Source: Bryoerythrophyllum caledonicum (taxonomy: Eukaryota > Streptophyta > Bryopsida > Pottiales > Pottiaceae). From it: a DNA stretch of 64,000 nt. Below are positions 44,177 through 54,010 of the stretch, piece by piece. The stretch is taken from positions 5,560,553 to 5,624,552 of the forward strand of contig OZ020520.1 of the NCBI GenBank assembly GCA_963971425.1, written 5' to 3'. How positions within the stretch are numbered: the stretch's first letter is position 1; each line of letters starts with the position of its first letter. Made by a program: the position numbers and the translations under genes. The notes under the pieces were generated by a model. That model did no database searches, had not been told where the DNA came from, and saw only the letters and a program-made list of their open reading frames with translations.

Positions 44177-44399
44177 AGGAGAATAGAACCACATGGTCTC
44201 ATTAAATATGTGGCATCATCCATAAGTTTATAAGGTAATAATTAACCTTTCATGACTCTTTTTCCAATATTTGAATTTTGAAACAAAGTCCTAATTATGG
44301 CAACGCCCATTATAATGACTACTTGAGGTCGGCCTCAAGCCCGTAAAGGGCTAAAATACTGGAGTCTTCCTGAAAGTCACCAAAATACACTAGATAGGT

Positions 44400-45230
44400 A
44401 CCCCAGATCTTAGGGTCTTATGTTAGTAACCGGGACCACATGCACATGGTGTCTTGGCTTGGGAAAGGTTTGGGGGAACTATTGGTCAACCCTTTGAGAA
44501 CTTAGGGGCGCTTTACACTACAGACCATGGAGATTGACCACGGCCCTCTAAAATCTGTGATTGGCAAAGGAAGTTGTCCCGGCCCGAGTTCGCTTTACAC
44601 TACCTTGAAAATAGGAGATTGACCACAGAGTTCAAGGTTATCTAAGTATGCTATTTTTTGCCGAGTGGATAATGTGTCTTGGTCCAACGGGATTTACGTT
44701 GGGTCAAGGCAAATAGGTTGACTCGACAGAATTCAAGGGGACCATTGGGCTAAAAATCAATGATTGGCTGAAATTTATTTTATTTATTATTTTTAAATTA
44801 TTTTTTCCCGTTTCTGTATGTATGCATTAAAAAAATCAGCCCATACTTGTCCCGGTCCAAATCCACTTTACACTATGAGAAGTGACCAAGACACTCAAAA
44901 AATGATTTTTCATTTTTTCATGGTCACCGCTCCAGACCAAGAGCCGTGACCATGAAAATAAATGATTTCTCTTGGTCAATCCTTATGGTCCATAGTGTAA
45001 AGCGCCCCTTAGGGTACTACAGTATGGGGGAGCTTTACCTTGCATGGGGTAGGGCCCAAGAACATACATTGCAAAGCATTTCATTGGTGCAGAAAAAGGC
45101 AATATGAACTTTCCTCATGCACTCTTTCTTTCCGATTATACATCTCATACTGTCTGGCACCATATTCCTCCTGACTTGCCCCTTCAGGAAGCACTTTCAG
45201 GAAAACTCTATTGTGCAATCCGCTTGGAGT
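44400..45230 (+). repeat. Dispersed repeat K, copy 2 (carries MITE L)
   Basis: Second copy of the repeat at 24,600-25,000, interrupted by the 504-bp element L. The copies resume colinearly on each side. No gene recognised. Confidence 0.65.
44505..45008. mobile_element. Tourist-like (PIF/Harbinger-type) MITE L
   Basis: Termini GGGGCGCTTTACACTA and its complement are flanked by TTA on both sides (44,502-44,504; 45,009-45,011). Repeat K copy 1 has a single TTA at 24,704-24,706 in the same flanks, so the TTA duplication is real. TTA/TWA targets and G-rich TIRs are the PIF/Harbinger signature. The word CTTTACACTA recurs inside (44,591; 44,870), suggesting internal duplication of subterminal sequence. 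Confidence 0.85.
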
Positions 45231-45449
45231 TGAATTGGCCCCACCTCTAGTCGTAAAGCGGGCAAGGCAAGAGCGCGGCCGCTTTTGAGGGAGGCCTGAC
45301 ATCCTTTCATGTCAGCTGCTTGAATTGGAGTTTCAATGGAATGTTCTTAGTTTGCCAACAACGTAGATACACTGTAGCGAATGAATGTATGACCTGGAGA
45401 GGCAATATGCGCGAATTCTGTACCGAAATTTCTTGAAGCAAAATCGTCA

Positions 45450-45700
45450 CTGTGATATTCCTCGCATCCCCCAGTTCCTATTTCTGTACCTCTATTCTGC
45501 TCATCTCCATCTGTGAACCCAAACATCGACAGATTCATCATTGTTAGTGAAGCACACTTCACAGTGACGTGAGATGTACCACGATGGTCAATACATATAC
45601 AAGAATCTACCAGACATAGAACAGTTCCAACCTCACGCGCTTTCCTGGCAAGTGGACGGATGTCTTATTTTGAACTTCATGACCGCTTTGGCGAGCTCGT
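45450..45700 (+). pseudogene. Tail remnant of a Rieske gene unit
   Basis: Matches the downstream tail of Rieske copies #1 (9,570-9,700) and #2 (53,725-53,980): 'cctcgcatccccc', 'aacatcgac', 'ttcatcat', 'catgaccgctttgg'. It sits upstream of NXPE-like gene #1 just as the tail at 53.7-54.0 kb sits upstream of gene #2. No Rieske exon survives here. Confidence 0.6.
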
Positions 45701-46409
45701 GAATAGTTTAGTATAAAAATAGAATGGCACATTGTCCCACTTGCAACTGTTTGTTACAGTCATCCTTACCGCGCCATAGAAGTGCTTACCATGCGGAATT
45801 GTCTAGTCTTGTTCAAGCTCGCTCGAGATGTAGATTAGGCTTGCACCTCCAGAGAGAGAGACCACATCAACCCTTCAGCGGGGACGAAGGACTTCTGTGG
45901 AGTCTTCGATACAGCTTTAGTTGTCCGCTGCAGCTGTGAATCTATTTCTCTTCAACCTTCAGTCTATCAAGTTTTCCAGCGTAGGTCGAAAATGTCGGCA
46001 GTTCGATAGAGGAAAATGGGGGGCCTTTCGGCAATCTAGCAGATCTAATTGACAGTTTGAAGCAGCTTTGATTACCATAATGTCGTTGCTCTTGAATGCC
46101 ATCAAGTGCAAAGCTTTCGCTTCGGCAGGATATCCCCACCCTGTGTACACCCTCGGCGCGCAGTGTTCGCTTTTCGCCTTCGCCTGACCGCTTCCCGATG
46201 CCGCCTTCCAGCATTCCCACTCCCTGCTTGTCCCGCTCACTCGTCCTCCATCGCCAGGAACGCAGCCTCTAGAGGTATGTTCTCATCTTGCATCTGTCGA
46301 TGTTCTCATTCACTTTGATGTTGTGGAGCTTGTGCATGTGCAATGAGAATGGTTGAGTTTCGTGTTATATGTTAGTAGCTCCAGAGAAACGATGAATTCA
46401 GCTTTCTAG
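45701..46409 (+). promoter_or_regulatory. Duplicated upstream region of unit #1
   Basis: Nearly identical to 54,010-54,712 (for example 'gctcgctcgagatgtagatt', 'ccgatgccgccttcc'). High conservation over about 700 bp shows recent duplication. It may contain the promoter or first exon of the SPOUT-type fragment or of the NXPE-like gene. No protein domain recognised. Confidence 0.4.
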
Positions 46410-46732
46410 GTTGTGGGGCCGTTTGAGTTGACATCAGGTGAAGCAAAGATTCTTGAGGTTGTGTCCAAAATCAGAGCCAAGGGAAAGGGCCATTATAGGG
46501 GCTACACTGTGCGCCATGCTTCACAGCTATCTCTGAATCCGATTTTCCAGAATGTATACTCAGTACATAACCTGCTTATTTTTACCAAATCACTCCACTT
46601 GCTCATTTCTACATGTTTTGTTCACACATCCCCTTCGCTTTGCCTGCAGAACGGATATGACTACATAATATTAGGCACATCGGAGCACGGAGAGAAAGTG
46701 AGATCTACACAGTTGACGTTGCCCAAGTTCAA
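46410..46732 (+). pseudogene. SPOUT-type RNA methyltransferase gene fragment #1
   Basis: Two exon-like pieces with good splice sites. 46,410-46,553 encodes ...AKGKGHYRGYTVRHASQLSL and a few more residues, followed by a GT. 46,650-46,732, preceded by a pyrimidine tract and CAG, encodes NGYDYIILGTSEHGEKVRST and QLTLPKF, followed by GTAAGT. GYTVR.AS.LS then GYD..GTSE.G then LP.F is how the C9orf114/SPOUT1 family of putative RNA methyltransferases reads just before its FGG block. The remainder of the gene (FGG and the SPOUT knot) is absent. Either a truncated pseudogene or exons trapped upstream of the NXPE-like gene. Confidence 0.55.
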
Positions 46733-47003
46733 GTAAGTGATATTTCAACTAATCTGTTATCTGATTGTAAGCAATTGAAACATCTTCTTCAGGGTTAGGA
46801 TAAGTGCCTCGTGTAATTGTTTTTGTTGATGTTTTGAAAGAGTCTGGTTTGGGGGAATCTGCTCACCAAGCTCTACAGTAGAATGTTTAGAGACTGGATT
46901 CAAGCTTTGCAGGTTCTTTGAAGTTTTGGATTTGGAGATTTATCTTTTCCACGACATCGTGCTTGCAGGTGAGACAATACGTGTGAAATCAATATCCGAG
47001 ATC

Positions 47004-48641
47004 ATGAAACGTGGACGCCGAGGAAAGGCGATGGGATCGGTGATCGGGCCATCGGTAATTGCCGCCTCTGTGATCCTGGCAATGACACTGGTTCTGTACT
47101 GGTCTCAGGTGACAGCGCTCGCCGGACCGACATGGCTGGTGCGAATGTTCACTCAACAGTTCAACAAGACCGATCCAATCGACTTCACTCCACGAGCACC
47201 ATTCCAGAACATCACAGGCAAGCTCCTGGAGGAGCTAGCGCGGAACGGCACGACCCCATGCCACAACCAACGCACAAACAGCACCAAGGTGATCGGACTC
47301 CCGGAGAACGCCATTCTCTCCACCAACACTTTCCACAAGTTCTGGCTGCAGTCCTACACACACGACGGCGCGCCCCGGTGCGCAGGCGGCGACTATTACG
47401 AGCTCGAACTCTCGAGCCCGCTCTGGAAGTCCCGGCCTGGAATCACGGACCTCCAGAACGGCACCTACGCAGTGGAGCTCCTCGTCCCGGACGCCTTTGC
47501 CGGCGAAACTTTCAACTTCTCCGCTCACCTCCTCTTCGACGCGTACCACGGCCTCGACTTCGACGGATCGCCCTTCAAGATCATCAAACTCACAGCTTCC
47601 CTCACCATAACCTTCGTCACCACAAACTCGAGCGCTTCCTCCGCAAACTCGAGCGCTTCCAACTCGAATCTCAACCGATGTGACTCGTCCAAAGATTTCT
47701 ACTCCCCAGAGTGGCGCGGCCGGTGGACTCGACACCCTCTCGCGACGAACGAAACCTGCGCTCCCGACGCAGCTGACCGCTACTTACACTGCTTCAACTC
47801 CTCCGAGGTCCCCTGCCGCAACCCGACCTGGTGCTCCGGCGACATCTCCCGCCTTGAGAGCTCCGGCTGGTCCTACAGCGCGCACTGCGCGTTCCACATC
47901 TTCTCTCAGAGCGAGGCCTGGGACTGCCTGGCGGGCCGCTACCTTTTCTTCTGGGGCGACTCCAACCACCGGGACACCATCCGCAACCTCCTCACTCTCA
48001 TCCTCGGCATCTCGCCCCCTCCTGGCCGCCTCATTGGCCATTTCGATGTCGACCGCGCCTTCCAGAGCTGGTTCCGAAACCCTAGCAACCTCGACCAGGT
48101 GCTCCGCATCACCAGCCAGTTCAACGGCCACGCGGACATTAACCTCAACAACATGGGTTTAGACTCCGTCAGCCCCGACTTCGAGTCCTACCGCAACTAC
48201 ATCCGCGCCTTCTTCCAATCCAACGACTACGCGGACACCGTCATCATGAACTCCGGCCTCCACGACGGTCGCCGCCACAGAAGCCTCGACGCCTACGTCA
48301 AGAGCGTGGATAATGCGCTCGAGTTTTGGCAGGACATCTTCACCAACGTGAAAGGCGACACGCCTAGTCTCGTCTACAGGACAACGGTGGCGCCTGCGGG
48401 ACGTGCGCGAGGAATGGATTGCAATCCGCAAAAAATCGATGTTTACAACCGTATCATGACGGAGAAAGTGACAGCAGCGTTTCCCGCCGTGAAAGTGGTG
48501 GACGCCTTCGACATGACGTTTCCCTTTCATTACGACAACAGGTTCAGCGATGGCTTCCACTATGGTCACTTCTGGGGGTCACATTACTGCATTGATCTGA
48601 TGGTGGCGCATGGTCTTTTGAACGCTATATGTAAACCCTAA
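47004..48641 (+). CDS. NXPE/PC-esterase-like type II membrane protein #1
   Basis: 545 residues, intronless, GC-rich against AT-rich surroundings. Residues 12-34 form one hydrophobic segment after a basic N-terminus (MKRGRRGK), a signal-anchor typical of Golgi or secretory enzymes. Several N-x-S/T sites (for example NKT 54, NGT 81, NGT 152) fit a lumenal location. Residues 125-207 (CAGGDYYELELSSPLW, DLQNGTYAVELLVPDAFAG) resemble the neurexophilin-like domain of NXPE proteins. Residues 238-545 are the PC-esterase (SGNH/GDSL-type) part: FFWGDSNHRD with GDS at 318-320, VIMNSGLHDG at 413-422, and D516-G-F-H519, the DxxH pair that completes the catalytic triad. The likely role is acyl transfer or hydrolysis on glycans; the substrate is unknown. 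The ATG at 47,004 is chosen because the in-frame extension upstream is blocked by a stop in the second copy. Confidence 0.85.
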   Translation: MKRGRRGKAMGSVIGPSVIAASVILAMTLVLYWSQVTALAGPTWLVRMFTQQFNKTDPIDFTPRAPFQNITGKLLEELARNGTTPCHNQRTNSTKVIGLPENAILSTNTFHKFWLQSYTHDGAPRCAGGDYYELELSSPLWKSRPGITDLQNGTYAVELLVPDAFAGETFNFSAHLLFDAYHGLDFDGSPFKIIKLTASLTITFVTTNSSASSANSSASNSNLNRCDSSKDFYSPEWRGRWTRHPLATNETCAPDAADRYLHCFNSSEVPCRNPTWCSGDISRLESSGWSYSAHCAFHIFSQSEAWDCLAGRYLFFWGDSNHRDTIRNLLTLILGISPPPGRLIGHFDVDRAFQSWFRNPSNLDQVLRITSQFNGHADINLNNMGLDSVSPDFESYRNYIRAFFQSNDYADTVIMNSGLHDGRRHRSLDAYVKSVDNALEFWQDIFTNVKGDTPSLVYRTTVAPAGRARGMDCNPQKIDVYNRIMTEKVTAAFPAVKVVDAFDMTFPFHYDNRFSDGFHYGHFWGSHYCIDLMVAHGLLNAICKP

Positions 48642-48748
48642 ACCCTAAACTCTGAAACGTATGTACGGTGTGTTAAAGTGATATTCAGTGGTAGCACTGC
48701 TTCTTTTTTCTGCTGGCCACCGTTTTTTAGTTTAGGGTTTAGGTTTAG
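48633..48748. repeat. Inverted telomere-motif pair after NXPE-like gene #1
   Basis: AAACCCTAAACCCTAAACTC overlaps the last codons and stop (48,633-48,652). Its near-complement TAGTTTAGGGTTTAGGTTTAG lies about 75 bp downstream. Together they could form a hairpin in the 3' UTR. The arrangement is repeated after gene #2. Confidence 0.65.
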
Positions 48749-48955
48749 ATTTATTTTAGGGCTACGGTTCAGGGTACAACCTTGTGAAGAGAATAGTGGA
48801 GGGAGAAGGCGTTGCCAGAAAATAGTGGCATTGGAGTGAAGTGATATTTTTCGACCAAGTTTATATCGTATATCGCCAGTAGAGATTAATTCTTAGAGGG
48901 TTTACATTTCGTTCCATGTTATCCTTGATGTAACGTTGATGCAATTGCACTCGAA
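48749..48955 (+). other. Downstream region of NXPE-like gene #1
   Basis: Conserved with 57,067-57,230 after gene #2 ('aaccttgtgaagagaatagt', 'gaccaagtttatatcgtata'). Probably the 3' UTR and terminator region. No gene. Confidence 0.5.
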
Positions 48956-48959
48956 ACGC

Positions 48960-49934
48960 CTTCTCCTTATTAACCGCTCCACATGCAGCTGCAAATCTCA
49001 AGCTCGTCTCTGTAGTTAGCAATGCAGCTTCTCATCAGTGTTAGTACGTCTCATCTTGTGAGAGCTATGCGGATTCCACGATTACATAGATGGCGTCATG
49101 TGCGAGGTTGAGGAGGTAGATTAACAATCTGGCAATCCTCTGATCATTTGAAATAGATTGTGTTACAAGTTGGGTTGATTTTAAAATATTTTGAGGATCC
49201 GCATCCATGGTCTTAGTACTACCGTGTGTAACGATGGCTCCTGGCGTCGAATCTCACCAAGAGAGGCCACAAGATTATGGAAATACGGGAAAAACGATTC
49301 ACAAGCATTTTTGACGAGCTCGAGACGTTCTTGGATAGCAATTTCTACTGAATCTGCAAAATATGTAAGTGCTTCATGTTTTTTATGATTCTTTAAGAGT
49401 TTGGTCTGTTTTTTTTTAAAGCTGTTTTTTGGTATCATCCTGACGTCGTCTTCTTCCTCCACTGGCCAGAGATCCACCGTAAGACGTAAGGTCTCTGCCG
49501 TAGCGGAGCCACGGACTGCTCATGAACTGGAGAGTCGTACTGCTCAATTCGACTGGAACAAGCAGTACTACCCCGTCGTAATGGTGAAAGATCCGGGGGA
49601 ACACCGCCGCTTACTCGGCGTTTGGAGGGACAAGTCCGACATGTAATGGCAGGTTTATGACGATAAGTGTCCTCATAGATGGCGCCTCTCTCAGAAGGCA
49701 GTATCACAGAGGAATCGGCTCTTGAGGTGCTCTTACCATGGCTGGATATTTCGAGGAGATTCCGGCGAGTGCACTATCATTCCTCGAGCTCCTCCTGCCG
49801 ACGCGAACGCGCCGGTGAGAGTTCTCTCATGCCTTCAATGAACCTTGGCATGTTGTTCTAAGGCTGGACTAGCTTTTTCTCTGAAACGTTTTTATTCAGC
49901 ATAAGTCGACGCAAGCCTGTGCGACGGTGTACAT
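48960..49934 (+). pseudogene. Rieske oxygenase (PAO-like) pseudogene #2, 5' half
   Basis: Colinear with 61,085-62,025: upstream region, exon 1 (about 49,207-49,365), intron, exon 2 (about 49,474-49,815), intron and the first bases of exon 3. Exon 2 carries the same deletion before TTTGG as copy #1 and the same AAA-to-TAA stop (49,644-49,646). Exon 1 has substitutions and indels around the start (ATGGTCTTAGTACTACC where the intact copy has ATGGCGCTACC). Sequence identity stops at 49,931, where repeat-rich insertion sequence begins. The gene's tail reappears at 53,693. It is non-functional. Confidence 0.85.
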
Positions 49935-50027
49935 ACAAAAAAAATTGTATGTGCGACGGTGTATGGCCAAAAACATGTCTGGCCAAAAACATGTGTGGCC
50001 AAAAACATGTTTGGCCAAAAATTCATA
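49919..50027. repeat. Duplicated junction and 16-bp tandem repeat
   Basis: GTGCGACGGTGTA occurs twice (49,919-49,931 and 49,951-49,963) around a 19-bp spacer, CATACAAAAAAAATTGTAT, whose ends are inverted (ATACAA/TTGTAT). Immediately after come about 3.6 copies of TGGCCAAAAACATGTC. The 13-bp duplication starts inside exon 3 of the Rieske pseudogene, so it marks the insertion point. Confidence 0.7.
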
Positions 50028-51744
50028 AGTATGCCGGTTTTTCCAATGTACGAAAATGATATCAACAAACATCTTACAATAACAATGTTGAAAGAACATA
50101 TCAACATACAACAACAATAATCAACGATTTATCACATACAACAAACAACAACAACGATTTAACAATTTATCCATTGCAGAAGTTGAACCTGAACTAACCC
50201 ATCAACCACTTGATGACCATGAATTTACTCTTCTATCAGACCTAGGTCTTAAAGTCAGTAACAGACATGCACACGAAGTTCAGCACCATTCCTCAGATCC
50301 ATACATCTACTTCAGACCCGTAAACATGATCCATACACGAAATCCATACATGAGATTCATGCATCAGCACTTAAATCACTAACTAGACTACACACGAATA
50401 ACCTAAAAACCTCCAACGAACATAAACATACTTCAGACCCGTAAACATGATCCATACACGAAATCCATACATGAGATTCATGCATCAGCACTTAAATCAC
50501 TAACTAGACTACACACGAATAACCTAAAAACCTCCAACGAACATAAACACGAGCACGAACAGCAGACATGCACAATGAACACGACAGGCACAATGAACAC
50601 AGATTGCAGAAATATGAGACACGAATGTACCTGCAGTGTCGAGATCTACCGCGACCGGTGCTATCCTGAAGCAGTATCTCACACACCAATGGCTTGAAGG
50701 TTGCTGGAAACACCGAGACTGAACTTCTACTTCGACTTCACTGAACTCAACTTGACAGATGGAGAACTTGACTTGTCCTGAGCAAGGGCGGACTCCGAAC
50801 TTCAACTTGAAGGTTGCAGCTAGGGGGCAGTGGAGCAGCGGGCTTGAGCGACAGGGATCCAGGGGCATCGAACTTCGCAGGGGTAGGAAAGCAGTGGCAT
50901 GGTGGACGTCGATAGTTGTTACTTGGTCGAGGTTCGGTTCCTCCAATCAGTATGACTATGTGGTTGCATCACATCCTTGTTTGCATGTTTGCTGTTGTTT
51001 ACATGTTTGCATGTTCAGCAACTTCGAGTCCTCTAAGTTTTGTCACTGTGTCTTGTTTGCATGATTGAGCATTGTGCCGTTTCAATTGGCAAAACTTGTA
51101 TGATGATGGTCATATGTTGCCATAGTGGCACATGTATTCTCAACCACATCGCCAAAACAGAGATTGTTTGTTCAGGAAATTCGCCACATGAGCTACCGTG
51201 AAGCATAGAAGGAGCATAACGAATTCACTATTCAACTAACAGATGAAAAATTAGTGTCGCCACTGTAGTAACTATCTATTCACGGTGGGAGCCACAATTC
51301 CTCACCACACATTCACATCAGAATCGCCAAACATGAATCTTGCGCTACACACGATATTAGGAAAAAAAAATCGTTGGCGCCGTTGCGGGCAAGCCGCGAC
51401 GCACTTAGGGCTTCAGCTTCTAGTGTCCCCGAATCTACGCAGCGTTCATGCATCCAGGCTCCAACTGTCCACAGTCCAACCGTCGATCTAGCCTGGCGCC
51501 CAGCCGGGATTGCGTTAGTGATTTCAAATCCCGATTTCATGAAGGTCATGGGCAAGTCCATGATTTCGGGAACCCCCCATAACTTCAGATTAACAGCCTC
51601 ATATCCGGCGAGAGTTATGTCGAACCGGTTGAAACCCGCCACATTCACATTTCATCAAGTTGAATGTCCTCCCCCTCAAAGTGGTTGCCGGTCCGACTCC
51701 GTCCTTACTTTTACCGCCCAGGGCAGTTTAGGGGAAAACCTAGA
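50028..51744. mobile_element. LTR-like or unclassified insertion within Rieske pseudogene #2
   Basis: Foreign sequence separating the two halves of pseudogene #2. It includes a 122-bp tandem duplication (50,309-50,551). TTGGCGCCGTTGCGGG at 51,374-51,389 closely resembles the primer-binding region that follows LTRs in many plant Gypsy elements. If so, an LTR would end near 51,370 and the retroelement body was lost or replaced. No gag/pol, second LTR or target duplication was found. Open frames here (50,504-50,946 minus; 51,313-51,648 minus) have no recognisable motif. Confidence 0.35.
50309..50551. repeat. 122-bp tandem duplication (two copies)
   Basis: 'acttcagacccgtaaacatg' recurs at 50,309 and 50,431. 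Both copies end 'aacgaacataaaca'. They are nearly identical, so the duplication is recent. Confidence 0.9.
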
Positions 51745-51880
51745 TTTCTTCTTTTAACCGGATTTGATGGAAATATAATGACTAATATTAATATCTAGGA
51801 TTGAACTTAATCCATGACTTGAACTTTGGGGATATTTTGCACAACATCCAACTGTTGATGGAATAGATTATAGCGTTTAA
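51745..51880. mobile_element. Fragment of TTAA-type element G (copy G2)
   Basis: 'aatgactaatattaatatct' and 'cacaacatccaac' match 15,965-16,076 in G1. It stops at the TTTAA where element A7 is inserted. The remainder of G2 was not found on the far side. Confidence 0.65.
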
Positions 51881-52813
51881 CCCCTAAAGGACTAAGAGCT
51901 ATTTCGCTCAAAAACCAATCCAAAACTACCACTGTCAAAAAGAGACATGAAAATCACATTTTGAAGTGAATTTTGGATTTTCAACCGTAAGATCTTAAAA
52001 TAGACTTCCATATAAACATGCCAACAAATTTTTGGTTGCAATCCACTGCACAGATTGATAGATTTTAGTGTTTAAAGTCAAAACAATGGTTCATTTTCAC
52101 CCCTGCGTTGAGTAGATCAGCTGACTTTGACTTCACTTTGTATCAAATTTTCGCATTGTACAAGGTCTAAATCTTTTACCATTGTCTTAAGCACGATGTT
52201 ATTTCCCAACACACCAATTTTTAGAGGTAAAAAAGGGGTGTAGCATATTCAAAACAAGTGTGCAAGGAGTGGAGATTCAAAAATTGCCATTTCACGTTTT
52301 ATTTTTTTGTGAACTACGTATGTATTCGAATGATAATCCAAACGGTCAATAAGAAGGTTTTCACCACATATTGTTGTTGAAAAAATAAAAAGTGAAAAAT
52401 ATGAAGATCTCTAGGTTTTATGTAGAAAAGATGAAGTTTTTTTCCCCCATTGCCCGACAATGTGTGAAAATGTTTGACTTGGAATAAAATGCCTTTTTAC
52501 ACTAAAGACAAGATTTTTTTTTGAAAATTTCTAAACAAGGAAATATTATTTATATGTGTGAAAAATCTCAATTTTTCACATAGAAACTTTTGTCAAAATT
52601 TTTGGAGGTGCCTGAAGTCCCACTTTTGGCTTTCAGTGGTACTAACTTTCAAACCACAAATCCAATTTTTTTTTAAAAATATCTCCACGAAGCTCTTATC
52701 AGATCCTATCTTGAAAAAAAAAATCAATTAAATTTTGATTTTTTTTCGAATTGTAGGTACATGCCCAAAATCCAAAATGACCCCGGGGGGACATTTAGTC
52801 CTTTAGGGGTTAT
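51877..52813 (+). mobile_element. TTAA-type element A7
   Basis: Bounded by TTAACCCCTAAAGGACTAAG and TAGTCCTTTAGGGGTTAT (the last TTAA has decayed to TTAT). The left flank is G2, whose empty equivalent is 16,073-16,076 in G1. Same orientation as A1 and A2. Non-coding. Confidence 0.8.
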
Positions 52814-52843
52814 ACTGATTTTTGCCAAAACCAACCCGCACCC

Positions 52844-53692
52844 TTAACCCCTAAAGTCGAAATCGACCAGAATGTGGTCGATCTGACTCTGGTCAGGCTC
52901 TCAGTTACTAAATTTAGATAGTATGAACTTACAATTTTGGAAGGTTGTAGAGTTTTCCCATATCTTTAAAATGACACCATTCATGCTTCAAAATTCCTCA
53001 TACTTTAGGAGATATTCACGGTCAAAGTTTGAAAACACTGTTAGGGCATGCTGAAATCTGCCCAGAACTGCGGTATATGCTCATTTATTCTCAAAATCTG
53101 CCCAAAATCAATTAGATCGCAGTAACTTCAAAAATTTACCAAAAATTGAGATTTTACTTTTTTTCGAATTTTGTTTTTCGTACATGTAAAAGAGGAAGTA
53201 AAGCATGATCTCACCGTTTGGATTTTCAATCAGATAATTTTTTACATGCCTTTTTAATTGTTGAAAATGGGCATTTGCATTTGTATTTCAGCATACCTCC
53301 ATGTGAAAAATTAAGCATTTCTTTAGGTTTTATAGGTCCTATGAGGGTAAAAATTATATGGACATGTTCCTTACTCACATAGAAACAAGAATTTGAAGAG
53401 CCTCATGTCAAATTTCCTTTCAAAATTGGTTTTTTTGGCCCCCAAAACATTAGTTTTCCATTCTACAACAAGGAAAAAATCTTTTTTTTCAACTTTGAAC
53501 ATTACGATCTCACAAATAGAGAGGAATTTGAATCTAAGATTCGGTATGCATGTACATGTACAAGTTAGGTACTAGATCTTACGGTTACATACTCGAAAAT
53601 TTGTCAAAGGTTAAAAATTTTCACCTTGCATTGAAAGAGGGCAGTTTTGAGGGTTTCTGGCAGTTTTGAGGGCTTTCGACTTTAGGGGTTAA
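52844..53692. mobile_element. TTAA-type element E with a distinct TIR (849 bp)
   Basis: Bounded by TTAACCCCTAAAGTCGAAAT and TTTCGACTTTAGGGGTTAA. It shares TTAA-CCCCTAAAG with the other families and then differs (TCGAAA versus GACC). Internal sequence is largely its own. It abuts the tail of Rieske pseudogene #2. Non-coding. Confidence 0.85.
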
Positions 53693-54010
53693 CACTAAAC
53701 CCCGGTTCTCCCCGGACATTGCGGAGAGTCCTGTCCACAATTTTCCTCGCATCCCCCTGATCCCGTTGCCTCTCTTCGGCTCATCACCATTGGTAGCTGT
53801 GAACGCAAACATCGACGGATTCATCATCGAAAGTGAAGCATGTTCTACAGTGTCGTGAGATGACACCAAGGTGGTCCACACATTAACAAAAATCTGTCAC
53901 ACTCAGAACAGATACCACCTCAAGCGCTTCCCTGACAAGTACTGTAGACGGATTTCTAATTTTGAACATCATGACCGCTTTGGCTACTTGGCATGCTCGT
54001 GAATAATAAA
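53693..54010 (+). pseudogene. Tail of Rieske pseudogene #2
   Basis: Begins with a remnant of the last exon ('cattgcggagagtcctgtcc', compare 9,546-9,567) and continues with the conserved downstream tail ('aacatcgacggattcatcat', 'catgaccgctttgg'). It is the missing 3' part of the copy that stops at 49,931. An unoccupied TTAA at 53,883-53,886 marks where element C1 entered copy #1's tail. Confidence 0.7.

Noticed and set aside
46926-47003. N-terminal extension of NXPE-like gene #1 from an upstream ATG (MDLEIYLFHDIV...)
   Set aside because: The same position in copy #2 has an in-frame TAG (55,274-55,276), and the extension would bury the signal-anchor. The ATG at 47,004/55,307 is shared by both.
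47235-48569. Long antisense frames inside NXPE-like gene #1 (and equivalents at 55,538-56,872)
   Set aside because: They are GC-rich shadow frames of the sense gene, with low-complexity Val/Glu/Ala content and no motifs.
50504-50946. 140-residue minus-strand frame as a gene
   Set aside because: Cys/Val/His-rich with no motif, lies partly in a tandem duplication within LTR-like sequence, and has no splice or homology support.
51313-51648. 111-residue minus-strand frame
   Set aside because: It runs across the primer-binding-like site and its downstream leader; no recognisable domain.
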